In this document: piece after piece, positions 23,455 to 34,949 of the stretch | Layout: each line of letters begins with the position of its first letter | Numbering within the stretch: the stretch's first letter is position 1 | NCBI RefSeq assembly: GCF_000499845.2 | Contig: NC_023756.2 | Location: 9,903,344-9,967,343, forward strand | Origin: Phaseolus vulgaris | Taxonomy: Eukaryota; Streptophyta; Magnoliopsida; Fabales; Fabaceae | Length of the DNA stretch: 64,000 bases | Direction: 5' to 3' | Position numbers and translations under genes: made by a program | The notes under the pieces: generated by a model | Told to the model about the DNA's origin: nothing | The model's database searches: none | What the model saw: only the letters and a program-made list of their open reading frames with translations

Positions 23455-24304
23455 TTTTGTGTGTGTATGTATATTATTTTTATTTATGTGATTTTATTTA
23501 TTATATAAAAAAAAGATAATTAAACATTTATTTATGGTTTATTATATTAAAATTATGTTATAATAAAATAACTTAATTACAAATATTATAAAAATGGTTT
23601 ATAGAATATGAACATTTACTCTCTCTCTTACTTTCCTTTATTTAGGTAGAGTTTGAATCTCTCACTTTTTAATTTTGGTAGAGTTTCTTCTCAATTTTTT
23701 GTTTCCTTTTAATAAGTTTTAATTTCATTTTCTATGAGTACTCCTTATTATATTTGTTATTATAATTTAAAAATTGTTATAATATATGTGGATTTTGGAG
23801 TACATAATTTAAAAAGTGTTTAACCAAAAATCTCAAGGAAAAGAGAAGTTATTAAATTGATAACTCTTATTTTTTTTCAAACATAAACTTGAGAAATAGA
23901 ATTTATTAAACTGATATTTCTATTTGCATGAATAACTGTTATTTCTTCAAGAATAAAATTAGAAAATAATTATGTAGACTAAAGAAAAGAATCTCTTTGT
24001 ATATTGTTATAAATTAATATCAAGGAAGGCGATAATTTAACTTAGTGACAAATAAAATAATTTCGTTAAAAAATCATATAAAATGAATCTTATCAAATGG
24101 GATGTTAGTGGGATTCCGGATAATGATAATAACTCTAGTATTGTTGCATCGTGGGGGATGAAATTGTAACTCAGAGTTGGTTGTTGCTAAAAGGAATTTT
24201 TTTTTAATTGGGAGCAAGAGATATTAATGGAATGATAGAAAACAAAGAAAATTTTAAAAATAAAATCCCTATGCACTAAAATACAATGCATGTAAGGAAG
24301 AAGG
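22831..24304. other. A+T-rich DNA, no gene recognised
   Basis: Contains a TA run at 23409-23448 followed by TG repeats. It also holds, at about 23790-24030, a block with a direct copy at about 26925-27110, on the other side of the small Copia element. Confidence 0.5.
23790..24030 (+). repeat. Direct repeat, left member (partner 26925-27110)
   Basis: Shared by eye: a TGGAGTAC entry, GAAATAGAA(A/T)TTATTAAACTGATA, ATAAAA(T/C)T(A/G)GAAAA-like sequence, and ATATTGTTATA near the end. Moderately diverged. Predates the Copia insertion between the two members. Confidence 0.5.
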
Positions 24305-24577
24305 TGATGGGAAAAACGCACGCGGAAGTAATGTACACAATCACGAATCAACTGTAGAAAAATAAACAACACATGATTTAACATGGTTCGGTCGCCAACT
24401 GCAACCTACATCCACACGGGCAACTATTAGGTTTTCATTTTATCCTGTTGCACACCAATTACAAGTACAATGATCTCTTTAAATAGAGATAATAAAGGGA
24501 CACAATGATTAAGCCCACTCACTAAAACATGGTGTCTACTTAGCCCAACCCAATTGGTCCTGGCTTCATACACAACA
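24305..24577 (-). repeat. 3' LTR of the small Copia element
   Basis: On the minus strand it starts TGTTGTGTATGAAGCC and ends TTTTTCCCATCA. It lacks a 20-bp stretch (an extra AAATAGATATAAATAGA-type repeat) present in the 5' LTR; otherwise the two differ by about ten substitutions. A T/A-rich promoter region with ATTTAAAGAG lies in the middle. Confidence 0.85.
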
Positions 24578-24700
24578 ATCTCCCACTTGAAGTCACAGAA
24601 CAATGTTCACCTGCACTTCAACTGTGTACATGGTGTCTTGTCAGCTCAACCCAATTGGTCTTGACTTCATACCCAACAATCTCCCACTTGAAGTCACGAA
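24578..24700 (-). repeat. Duplicated polypurine tract and LTR edge
   Basis: On the minus strand AAGTGGGAGAT precedes the LTR start TGTTG. A 101-bp segment spanning part of the LTR start, this tract and adjoining interior is repeated in tandem (landmarks GGTGTCT at 24531 and 24632). A second tract-plus-TGTTG therefore sits inside the element near 24680. Confidence 0.75.
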
Positions 24701-25149
24701 ACAATGTTCACATGCGCTTCAACTGTGTACATGTACTTCTGTAATCTGTCGACAGAACTCAATGTTCCACCTCTAGTTGCCACCAGCCTTCTTAATCATC
24801 TTGAAGACTTCATTAAAACTCCCTTGAGTTTCAACACGTTAGTCACTGACCCATTCTCTGTTCCTACCGACTCCCACTTACAAGAACTACCGGATCCTGG
24901 AACAACCTGAGAACAAACACTCTCCATATTCAACAAGAAATTTTCTGGAGAAGTTTCAACCGTTGGAATACTGGTTCTCCTAACCCACTGTCGTCTAGGA
25001 ACCTCAGCTGAAGCACAACCCGTGCTCCCACTGCCACAAGTACCTCTGACTGGTCTACCTGAACCTTTCCATGCTCGTTCATCCTGAATCCCGTGGCTCT
25101 GGGTTTCTCTCTTGTAAAGATAACCCTCTTCTTCCCACGAGATTCTGTG

Positions 25150-25577
25150 AATCAGACTTTGTTTATCTTCTGAACTGGGATGGTCACTCCCTCAGACACG
25201 GTAATCCGACTATATACAACAAACCTCTCTTTCTTCCGCAGGCTATGACAAGATTTCCCTTGACGACCTTCCACTACTGATTTTCGAACTTCACTTCATG
25301 TCCTTGTTCGTCCAACTGCCTAACAGAAATCAAACTTTTCGTCAAGCTTGGAACAACTCTGACATCCTTCAAAGTCCATAAACCAACTGATGTCTTCAAC
25401 ACTCTGTCACCCATGCCCGTAACATCAAGAGTTCTGTTGTCTGTTAGTCTTACCTTTTACGAAGTCTCCAATAACTAGATTCTACAATGCTTCAGAATAC
25501 GTGACCCAGGAATCCACACTGCTATCCGCGCAACAGACTAAAAAATCCTCGTCCGCGAAATCTTCTGCAATGTTGAC
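25150..25577 (-). pseudogene. Decayed Copia protease region
   Basis: Minus-strand reading after the gag gives ADEDFLVCCADSSVDSWV, which is the start of plant Copia proteases. The DSGA active site expected next has become YSEA. Further blocks resembling the pre-integrase region (SVEDISWFMDFEGC, KSCHSLRKKERF) follow with stops. Nothing of the integrase catalytic core is seen. Confidence 0.6.
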
Positions 25578-26060
25578 TTATTTATCATTTGGGCATAAGT
25601 TCCTGAAATGCCTCACCTCTTTGCAGTTCCAACATGTTACACTTGAGCAATCCCGAGTCTTTGACTGACTCCTTCTTTTGTTCTTGCTCCCACTATCTCT
25701 GATATTTTTCTTACCTCTAATGACATATAGCGATTCACTAGATAATTCCCCAGAACTCCTTCTTCGGATATCCTCGCCAAGAATGAGATCACGAATTTTC
25801 TCAAAAGTGAATCCATCGGATCCCGCTGAACTGGTAACTACTGTAACCATTCCGGACCAACTTTCAGACAAAGATAATAGCAGTAGTAAAGCTTGAACTT
25901 CATCATCAAACTTAATGCCCACTGACATAAGTCTGGCTAAGATCGAATTCGTTTTATTGATGTGCTCAGTAACTGAACTCGCAACAATTTGCATTTTCCA
26001 ACAACTGAAATTTGTACCATCGAATTTTCAATTCGGAACTTCCCTTCTTTTGCCCTCTCA
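25578..26060 (-). pseudogene. Copia gag with internal deletion, zinc knuckle intact
   Basis: The N-terminal block KFDGTNFSCWKMQI (about 26040-25985) runs straight into SVTEHINKTNSILARLMSVG. In full-length relatives about 80-100 residues separate these, so the middle of gag has been deleted. The remaining 138-codon frame continues through a LLSLSESWSGMVT segment and a basic stretch. It ends in CWNCKEVRHFRNLC, a complete CX2CX4HX4C knuckle although the usual GH is RH. It then stops after CPNDK at 25578. Confidence 0.75.
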
Positions 26061-26261
26061 AATGACTAGACGAGATACTCGGTACAACTAATTTCAGATC
26101 TTGGCAATCCTTTTCTTTTTAAATCAAGACCACAAAAATTGCACCACCCAAAATCACTCACCAACAGACCTGGTCGCAGTCCCCACTTCACTGGCGCTCC
26201 GCACCACCACCATCGCTAGTCACCGCTGTTGTAAAGCAGATATGGGAGCCTCTCCTTCCAC

Positions 26262-26410
26262 CGTTGTGAAACCCTAAGCCTTGGGACGCTGCTGCAACCC
26301 CTGCGAAACCCTAGCTTTGGGATGTTGCTGCCGCTTATGCGAAACCCTAGATTTGGAACACTATTGTCGCCTCTGTGAAACCCTAACTTTGGGACGCTAC
26401 TGCAACCGCA
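26262..26410 (-). repeat. Four tandem 35-37 bp units each with a telo-box
   Basis: On the + strand each unit runs G(T/C)GAAACCCTA, then a TTTGGGACGCTGCTGC-like stretch. AAACCCTA, identical to the plant telo-box core, is kept in all four units although other positions vary. The array lies in the leader between primer-binding site and gag. Confidence 0.8.
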
Positions 26411-26485
26411 ATTTTCACATCTCGTCGATTAATTTCTGCTGATCGGATCTCTAGTGTGTTAACGAACCAAAACTCTGATACCACT

Positions 26486-26778
26486 TGATGGGAAAAATGC
26501 ATGCGGAAGTAATACACACAATCACGAATCAACTGCAAAAAAATAAACAACACATGATTTAACGTGGTTCGGTCGCCAACTGCAACCTACATCCACACGG
26601 GCAACTATTAGGTTTTCATTATATCCTGTTGCACACCAATTACAAGTACAATGATCTCTTTAAATAGAAATAAATAGATATAAATAGAGATAATAAAGGG
26701 ACACAATGATTAAGCCCACTCACTAAAACATGGTGTCTACTTAGCCCAACCCAATTGGTCTTGGCTTCATACCCAACA
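26486..26778 (-). repeat. 5' LTR of the small Copia element
   Basis: 293 bp, starting TGTTGGGTATGAAGCC and ending TTTTTCCCATCA on the minus strand. The primer-binding site TGGTATCAGAG (26473-26483) follows after a two-base spacer. The 20-bp length excess over the 3' LTR comes from a local AAATAGA-type duplication near 26665. Confidence 0.85.
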
Positions 26779-26924
26779 GATGGAAGAATTGGAATAAAAC
26801 AAAACAAAAATGAATTTGAATTTACCAAACTTAAGGAATAGATTTTGCAGAGATTAATCAAAACATAGAAAAAGAGAAAGAAGTGAGGATGAAAGTGTGT
26901 CTACAGGAAAGAGAAAATGAAGTG

Positions 26925-27110
26925 AGACTTGGAGTACCTTTTTTTAAGAAATATCGTTACTGATAATTTTAAAGGAAATAGAAATTATTAAACTGATAAT
27001 TGCTATCTTTTTAAAGATAAAACTGAAAAAAAAAAAAACTGTGTACCCAAAGAGGAGAATCATTTTTATATATTGTTATAGATGATAGATAATCCTTTAA
27101 AATAATGAAC
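26925..27110 (+). repeat. Direct repeat, right member (partner 23790-24030)
   Basis: See the left member; same order of shared blocks, with deletions. Not a target duplication, since it is separated from the element ends by 150-300 bp. Confidence 0.5.
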
Positions 27111-28019
27111 TAAGATCACAAGTCTATCCTTCCTCTTGTCAGGAGAATTAAGATTACTATAAGGGAAATTAAGATTGCTATATAGATGCAACTCTCTCTT
27201 AACAAAATTTTTATTTTAAATGCAACTTTTAAAATAAAACATGTTCCAAAAAAATGAGCTAAAGGAAATAAATTATTTAGAAAGTATAGATAAAATTGTA
27301 AAAGAAAAATAATAATATTTTTTTTTTACAAAGAATGAATAACCCTCTTACAAAAGGTGTCCTAAAGAAGCACGATCTCGGTGATAGAGAACGAATACGT
27401 TTGTCTAAAGAGAAGCAATTACACACAACAAATGGTCTAATGTTGGTGTCCAAAATAGATCATTTAATATATAATTGTCCTATGTTAGATTCACTAGTTC
27501 AGGTGCGATAACATATATAACTAAGATTATTTGGATAAGAATATCCAAAGTGATCTCAATTTGGCGTCTTTGAAATTTTTTTCACCTTGAAACTTTGTCC
27601 AAACTACCTATAGGTAGTTGGTGTTAGACAATTTGAAATTGATATCCGAGTGTGAACGTCCAAGCCAATTACCATGTGTTGGTTCGTTATCACTCCACTA
27701 GAAATACCTAAAAATGAAAGTGAATCTAGATTGTAAAGTCTGATGCATGTTACTTGTGCAGATTTATCGTGCTACAATGTATTGGCCTGTGATATATTTC
27801 TTGCCATTGAATATTATCACAAAAATTGTTATCAGATAGAGAAGCAAGAGAAAAAATAAATGCAATTAGTTATGCTTTGCCTCTCATTAAGGGTTTATAG
27901 ATACTCACACATGAACTATACTACATTAAGTCATAATTCGACTTGTTTAGACTTGGTTGTAATTCTGATGCACTCTGTTGAGCAATGTATCCAAACAAAA
28001 AATGAGAATTGTGATAAAG
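27111..28019. other. No gene recognised
   Basis: A+T-rich DNA between the direct repeat and the 3' end of the minus-strand LINE. Its right part may be LINE 3' UTR, but no poly-A tail on the minus strand was found. Confidence 0.4.
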
Positions 28020-30940
28020 GAATTTTGTACTTCATGCATGCCAAGTTTTTAATTCTGCCATAATGAAAATTTCTTCAACATCAACTATACTATTCCTCTA
28101 ACTCCAAATGCACTAAATAACCAACACCCACAAACATTTCCATAATTTAATCCCCTCTTTATTAACAATAGCACACTAAAACTATTTGAAGTGCATCACC
28201 AGAGGGTTGTGGTGTGCAATGCTAACTCTTAACTATTTGTTACACTAGTTCCACACTTTGGTTGCTACTTGGCATGTTATAAACAAGTCAAAGACAATTT
28301 CATACACAAATCCCACGTAAAACACATACCTTTTTATGTAGCATTTTCAATGCAAATCTTTGTGCTAATGGCAATGTGTTTAGGCTCCAAATTCAATGAA
28401 TATTTTAGACTTTTTTCTTTGACATTGATTCTTCAGCTTATAGGTGGATCTTACACTGTATTAGTGTTCTAGTGAGTCTCTCCATAACCATTTATATTCT
28501 CTCTTCCCTAGACATAAATTATTGTTCTAAACACTTCCTTAGTTCTGCTAACTCGATTTTCTCTCATTCAAATCACTCTCTTCTCCACCTGAAATTCCAT
28601 TCCCATCTGGTAGTTGTCCAACTTCCAAAATGATTAATAGATTTTTCTTTGATGAGAGAAATCCTAAAAGCCCTAGGGAACCTAGAACATAGTTTTGAAT
28701 TCCCTACCCAAGTGTCCTCCGAAAATTTAATCCTACAACCATCCTTCCATAGATAGACCTTTATCATCAGAGCCCTATCTCCATTTTCATTTGGCCAATA
28801 AAAATTTATTAAAGGTTTCTATATCCTTGACTCCTAACCCTCCTTTTTTTTATTTTGATGTAGATACAATCTCCCAATCTACCCAAGCCATTTTTCTTCC
28901 TTATGCCACAATTCCTATAGGAACTATAGGAAATTTCTTTGTAAACTCCAAATCATTTTACAAACACTCACTATTCCTCTATGGGTAGGGCATCTCTACA
29001 TGTGAGACCTTGTATACAAATTTCTCACATACCGCCGAGGAATTAAAGAAAAACTCCTCCTTGCTTTCATGCATAGCAGACTCCACATACATGAAGAGAA
29101 GAAGAGAGGAGAGGGGGTTCCCTTAGATTCAGGTGTCAAGGCGGTCGAAGAAGGCCACAAGTGGAAGCAACCGATGCTTTGGTCATTCAGTTTACTCCGC
29201 CAGTCCGTGCTTGCTGTCATGCTGGCGCAGGGCTTTCGGCCTTACCGAGCTCTAAAAGTGAGAAAAAAATACAATGGTGGTGTAGTTATACAAATTTTAT
29301 TAGGAATACACATCCAACGAATGATAGGTTCCTTTCTTTCCATTTAAACAACTTGTTTTTAATTTTACTTATCACAAGTTTCCCAAAAAATATGCTTAGT
29401 TGAGTTTCCTCCTACTAGTAAACCTAGACACTAGAATGGTATTTCCATTTTCAGAATGCTTGAGAAAACTTCAATATCATCATTATTTACACCCAATGCA
29501 CCTAATATGCTCTTATAAAAATTGACTATAAGGCCCAAGCTCAATTCAAAACATCTAAGCAAAACTTTTATAACCAATATTTTGGATACTTGGTTTGCAT
29601 ATGAAGAGTGTCCCATCAACAAATTGAAGTAATTTGACCTCGATATTATTATGGTCGACTTTCAAACCGTGTATAATTGTTTGTTAGCTGCTTGATTTAC
29701 CAACTCAAATAGGCCTTTTGCCACTATTAAAAAAAGTAAAGAAGCAATTGGATCTCTTGCCTTAGTTCTTTTGTTTATTTAAATTCTTTAGTTGGATTGT
29801 CATTCATCAAAACTGACATGGCGTATTATTATAAGCATCCTCTATTCCAACTAATCCATTGTTTGCAAAACCTCAATTTATTCGTCATGCAATACAAAAA
29901 CTCCGAAGAAACAAAACACAAGTTTTTTCATAATCAATCTTAACTATGATTCCAATTCTTTTTTGTCATTTTCAGGTCTTCCACTCCGTCATTGGCCACT
30001 AGATGCTATCAAGAGACCTCTACCCATAAATGTTGATTGTGAGTTATTTATCACTTTCCCTAATATCTGCTTGATTTTATTGGAAAAGAGTTTGGACAAA
30101 ATCTTATACATACAAGGAGATGGGTCTGAATTGATTTAAGCCTAATAGATTCTCGGATTTAGGAATTGATGTGATAAATGATGTGTTACAACCCCTAGGT
30201 ATATGCCCATGTTTGTGGAACTCTTGCATTACTTGTGTTATTTCCTCTTTTTAAAAATCCCAATATTTTTTGATAAAACTGAAAGAAACCCCATCTGAAC
30301 GTGGACATTTGGAATTCCCACAACCCCATATTGCATCCTTAATCTCTTTTTCCTTAAAGGGGTGATTAACATGTGATTATCTATTTCTCACAGCTTTTTA
30401 TTCTTCATCGCCAGATTTCTAACCACTTTCTGATACCAAAGTTCTGTCAATCACACTCTTGGCATTATCATTTCATCCATACAAACTATATTTTCTTCCT
30501 AAACATGGTAAGTTGTGCATCTCTATATTTTCTATGAATTCATTAAATCCCCTACCATTGATTCCCTTGCATTCATGTGGCTTTGTAACTGCGTTAAAAT
30601 CACCTAGAATGCACCAGGTTATGCAGGGTTTATTTTGTCTTATTAATGCTAATTCATCCTACATTCTAATATTATCTTCTAGATGGTACAATGAATATAC
30701 GTTGACCATTATGATGGGTGCTTTCTTTTCCTTATTTTTTCGTATCAGTACCATAAACCTCTTATTATATGTCTTCCATAATCGAAATAATTGTTATGCC
30801 AGACACTTAGGATCTCCCTGTCCCATTTTCTGCTCCACTATGTAGATTGTCCAATTTGTTATCCACCCATAATTGATAGAATTTTTCTTTTCTGATGTTA
30901 TTAAGTTTTGTTTCTGTATACAAAATTGGTATCTAAATTC
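28020..30940 (-). pseudogene. L1-type LINE ORF2 remnant, nearly full domain set
   Basis: Reading the minus strand from 30940: endonuclease start ETKLNNI; a VNVYS block; then TWCILGDFNAV (about 30620), the conserved GDFN of the AP-like endonuclease. Reverse transcriptase follows: KCPRSDGVSFSFIKKYW (about 30290), a SIPKSENL motif and a FRPISL motif (about 30130). The catalytic FADD is eroded to SYANQ near 29605. VNFYKS comes next (about 29525). The C-terminal part has EDTWVGNSKL (about 28710), YSVRSTYKL (about 28445), CQVATKVWN (about 28270) and a final RNSIV near 28090. Stops and frame changes are dense throughout. Confidence 0.85.
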
Positions 30941-31019
30941 ATAAGATATCTCCATTTAGTCAAGTTTCCTATTTATCTTATATTTATACATTAAAAAAAT
31001 TATTAAATAAAAATCAATT

Positions 31020-31335
31020 TTCAAAAAATAATAATAATTTATTATATTAATTAAATTAAATATTATTTTAAAGACTAAAAAACGTATTAATATGTAAATT
31101 ATTTTTTATTATTGATAAATAGTTTATAAATTGATATCTAATTAACTGCAACTATCAACTTTAGAATTTAAATAATTTGTAACTAAAACCTTGATAACTA
31201 ATTAGATATCAATTTAGAAACTAATTATTAATAATAAAAACTAACTTAGATATCAATAATTTTTTAGTCTTTAAAATAATATCTAATTTAGTCAATATAG
31301 TAACTAGTTTTTCTTTTAAAATTAATTTATGCTTA
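31020..31335. mobile_element. Decayed hairpin MITE, relative of 45687-46065
   Basis: The two halves are imperfect reverse complements centred near 31165-31180. Inner blocks GATATCTAATTAACTG-AACT and AACTAATTAGATATCAATTTAG mirror each other. They also match the inner arms of the intact MITE at 45.7 kb. Terminal repeats are no longer recognisable. Confidence 0.55.
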
Positions 31336-31369
31336 ATAATTTTGCAGTATTTTCATTATACGTGAATAT

Positions 31370-34237
31370 TCACTCCCCCCTCATTGTCCTTACTTTGTTT
31401 ATTGTATCGCGCTTCTAGTTGGTCTAGTTTGATTGGTGAGACAAGCTTTGAGAAAGGATATGCTTAGGGGTGTAAAGGTGGGAAGGAATAACATTGAGTG
31501 TTGCCTACTCCAGTTTGCAGATGACACACTGTTCACGTGTGAGAATTATTTTAATAATATCTTTGCAATCAAGACCATCCTTCGGTGTTTTGAAATTGTC
31601 TCAAGTTTAAAAGTTAACTTTCTCAAATCTAAGTTGGCAGGAATCGATGTGGATACTTTTATCCTAAATACATACGCGAAGACTTTAAATTGTAATACTA
31701 TGAGGCTCCCGTTCCAATATCTGGGGGTAGAAGTGGGAGGAAATCCAAGGAAGAAACAGTTCTGGGAACCGATAGTAAGGAAATTGGAAGCTAGACTTAG
31801 TTCATGGAAAAGGAGATTCCTATCCATGGCAGGTCGGATTTGTCTACTAAAATCGGTGTTCACTGCCATACCATTGTTCTATCTTTCTATATTCAAAGCC
31901 CCGGTAGTAATGTGTAACAAAATCAGCAGCATCCAAAGGAAATTCCTTTGGGATTGGGGAAGACAAAACAAGTCGATCTCTTGGGTTAGTTGGGACAACG
32001 TGTGTAAGCCTCTTGAGGAAGGGGGCCTAGGAGTGAAGGAGATTAGAAGTTTTAATTCTACTCTTTTGGCAAAATGGAAATGGCGGCTTATGTCTGGTGA
32101 GGGAGGTAAATGGAAAGAAATTATTGTCTCCAAGTACTACACAGAAGTAGATGCAAGACAAGCGAGGATAAAATACCAATCTTGGTGGTGGAGAGATCTA
32201 GTCAAGATATGTGGTGACGGAGTTGAAGAAGGATGGTTCTAGAAGGCTACTGTGTGGAAAGTAGGGAATGGGTCCACAGTGAGATTTTGGGAGGATGTGT
32301 GGATACAATCCACATGTCTAAAAACACTACATCCCAGACTTTACTCTTTGTCTTGTGATCAAGGTAAGTTAGTGGGGGAGGTTGGTAGTTGGGAAGAGGA
32401 CATATGGCGGTGGTGTCTAAATTGGAGAAGGGACAGGTACGGATGGGAGTCTAGTTTGGAGTCTGATCTGTTAACTATATTGAGTACGGGCAGTCTGAGT
32501 AAGGAAGCCCAGGACCACCTCCTTTGGAGGGGGGATCCGAAAGGTATGTTTTTGGTTAAGTCAACCTACTTTATTTTGACCAACCATCAACAAGTTAGCA
32601 TAAAGGAAGGCGTGTTTTGTAGTTTATGGCAAGAAAAAGCCATGCCACAAGTGCTTGTCACCGCTTGGAGAGTACTTTTGGATAGGATCCCAACTAGAGC
32701 CAACCTTATAAGAAGGGGAGTGTTGGTGAATTAGCCTTTGTGTGCGTTATGCAATACGTTAGAGGAATCTTCACAACACCTTTTCCTAGAATGTGTCTTC
32801 GCACAACGAGTGTGGTCAATGTGTTATCGTTGGATTGGTATTTTGGGGGCCCAGAATAGGGGTATCAAGAATCATATGGAGAACTTTCACTTAATCCATT
32901 TGTCTAATAAACAAAACTAGGTACGGCTAGGACTGTGGGCGGCAATTGTCAGTTGCATTTGGAAACAGAGGAACCTGGTGGTCTTCAAGGAAGGGGTCCC
33001 TGACGCCGATGAGATTTTCCAGAATGCCCAGCTACAGTCCTGGTTGTGGTTGAAACACAAGGTAGATGGTTTCTCACACGCCTTCTCTGACTGGATTTTG
33101 AACCCGAACCAGTGTCTCCTTGTTGTGGTGTGAGTGTGCTGATCCTGAAGCAGATAGGTTATTGAGGAGGGGGTAAAAGAGAAAACATGTTGTTGTAATA
33201 TGGTTCGTATACGAGTGTAATGTGGATAGGGTACTTGGCTCGGGTGTGGAGTAAACATGAAGGTGTGGAGTTTAAATGGTGTACCGGTTGTAGCTGGGCG
33301 ATGGGTGAAGCGAGTAGCAGGGGAATCTTTTTTGTTTGGAGTAATTGATGCTCACCTAAGGTTTGTTAATACCTCACAAGTTGTTTTCATGCTTTTGATT
33401 TTGCTATCTGCTTTCAAAAGGCCGATCCTAGGGGGTTGCAGGTTGTCCTAAGTATCTATATAAGGAGAGGAGGGAACTGTAAGCAGGTTGTCTTGAGTTG
33501 CTGCAGAAGGATGCGGGCGTGGTTTTGGGTTGTGGTTGCTTATCCGTAAGTACAACCCGAACAGGCATGTGTGGTCTATCTGTTTCTGGTGGGGAATCGC
33601 GGCCTTTGAAGACGTTTCATAGGTGCGGATGGGGCGCATAACAGGGTGCACAACAGGGTATTTTTATGAGGGACAGGTGCCACAGATCCGACCATAAAGC
33701 TGGCTTGGATGGTTGAAGTTTGTGGGTTTAGGGTTTAGGGTTAGTGTTTTTTAAGGGGAGCTAGAAAGGTTTTTTGGTTCGGATGTTATACTGGTTTTTA
33801 ACCTGCTTCTACTTCTGCAGTTTCCTATCCATGGTAGCTACTTGTGTTTGTGTCATGTAGGTACAACGTTGTGGGAGCCACTTTGTAGTTACAGGGGGCT
33901 GATTTTAAAACCAGGAAATTAGCTATCATAACATCACTTGCTGTTAGAATTCTTGGTATTTGGTTGTGCTGAATTGTCCAGCCTACATGCTGGGCTGAAG
34001 CCACTAGTTTTGCCTGTGCTGGTTGCCATTGGTTGCGGTTTTAGCTTATATCACTTTGTTGGGTAGTGTGCATTTGTTTTTTGGTAGTTCCTAGGAATGT
34101 CATTGCACTTGTTCAACAGGACTTTGCGAGTCTTGTATGTGCCTTGGTGATCTAAAACCAAAATTTTCATGTATACGGGTTGGAACACTCCTGAAGTGTC
34201 TCTTTTAAATTTATTAATTATTTGCTGATAAAAAAAA
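31370..34237 (+). mobile_element. 5'-truncated L1-type LINE
   Basis: Begins abruptly within the reverse transcriptase at a damaged form of the GDPLSP region. It runs through the ORF2 stop at 33131-33133 and a roughly 1.1-kb 3' UTR, and ends in TTTGCTGATAAAAAAAA (A run 34230-34237). That is the usual 5' truncation of target-primed integration. No clear target duplication was found. GGGTTTAGGGTTTAGGG in its 3' UTR (33724-33740) is a short telomere-like run. Confidence 0.8.
31433..33133 (+). pseudogene. LINE ORF2 C-terminal two-thirds, three nonsense codons
   Basis: One continuous frame interrupted only by TAG at 32240, 32732 and 32918. Domains in order: LLQFADDTLF, the catalytic FADD of non-LTR reverse transcriptase (near 31505); VNFLKSKLAG; FQYLGVEVGG; a SMAGRICLLKSV thumb block; WWWRDL; FWEDVW (near 32290); and LCALCNTLEESSQHLFLEC, the CCHC-type zf-RVT zinc-binding motif (near 32740). 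The region ends with IWKQRNLVVFKEG. The frame has no ATG at its head because the element is 5'-truncated. Conservation is better than in the minus-strand LINE next door, so it is the younger insertion. Confidence 0.85.
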
Positions 34238-34655
34238 GTAATTTATCCTCATTCATCTAAGGCCAATCTCTTTCTATAATTTCCTAAAATATAAACAAAA
34301 ATAAATAAATAAAATAAAAATGGTCATTTTATAAAAAAACATTAAAACGTACGACTAAATATTATTACATAATATTTTGTCTTAAATGATATAGTCTTCT
34401 TACGAGTTACATTGGGTTTTTAAGAATTTGGATACAACATATTGCATTGGAATATAAGTTAATTTGAAAGTGTATGAATAAATTAAAGGTGGAAAAAATT
34501 TAAATATATTTATGTTTCAAAGTAATATTTTATTTATTTATTTAGTGAATTAAAAATTTGTTATATGTGCACAATAAAAGTATTTTCTAAAGTTTGACGT
34601 AAATTATACCAAAGGTTTTTTTGTCTTAATATTAGTGTGAGATGATTTAAATAGT
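34238..34655. other. A+T-rich spacer, nothing recognised
   Basis: Lies between the LINE poly-A tail and the 3' LTR of the next Copia element. Confidence 0.5.
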
Positions 34656-34891
34656 TGAAAGAAATAGATGAAATGTATTTTTGATGTAATTTACAAATGT
34701 GAATACAGTCTCAATTTATAGAAGGTTTACAATCTAATTAAGAAAGAAAATAATAGGTAATGAAAGCAAGAAATAATGGGTGATTAAAGTTGTACAAATC
34801 AAATCAAATCAAATAACTAACAAATATGTCCTAATAAATAAAGAATAAAATTTGCACTTAATTACAGAATTATTCTCCTGATTATGCAACA
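34656..34891 (-). repeat. 3' LTR of the 34.7-39.4 kb Copia element
   Basis: Shares TGAAAGAAATAGATG, AATAATAGGTAA, AAGAAATAATGGGTGATTAA and CTAATAAATAAAGAATAAAA with the 5' LTR. It has a few small length differences, including an extra TCAAATCAAA unit near 34800. Confidence 0.85.
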
Positions 34892-34949
34892 GTCCCCCTC
34901 AAGCTGGTGAATTTATATCTATCATTCCCAGCTTGCAAGTAAGATCTTT

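Larger units (their letters stand above)
24305..26778 (-). mobile_element. Complete non-autonomous Copia element, 2474 bp
   Basis: Two near-identical LTRs (24305-24577 and 26486-26778). A primer-binding site lies beside the 5' LTR and a polypurine tract beside the 3' LTR. Flanking GAAGG (24300-24304) and GATGG (26779-26783) are a 5-bp target duplication with one mismatch. The interior holds a tandem-repeat leader, an internally deleted gag and a decayed protease stretch. No integrase, RT or RNase H block exists in the 1.9 kb between the LTRs. It must therefore have moved with enzymes from a relative, or lost them before its last jump. Confidence 0.85.

Noticed and set aside
25071..25280. 69-codon + strand ORF
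   Set aside because: Antisense shadow of the decayed Copia protease region.
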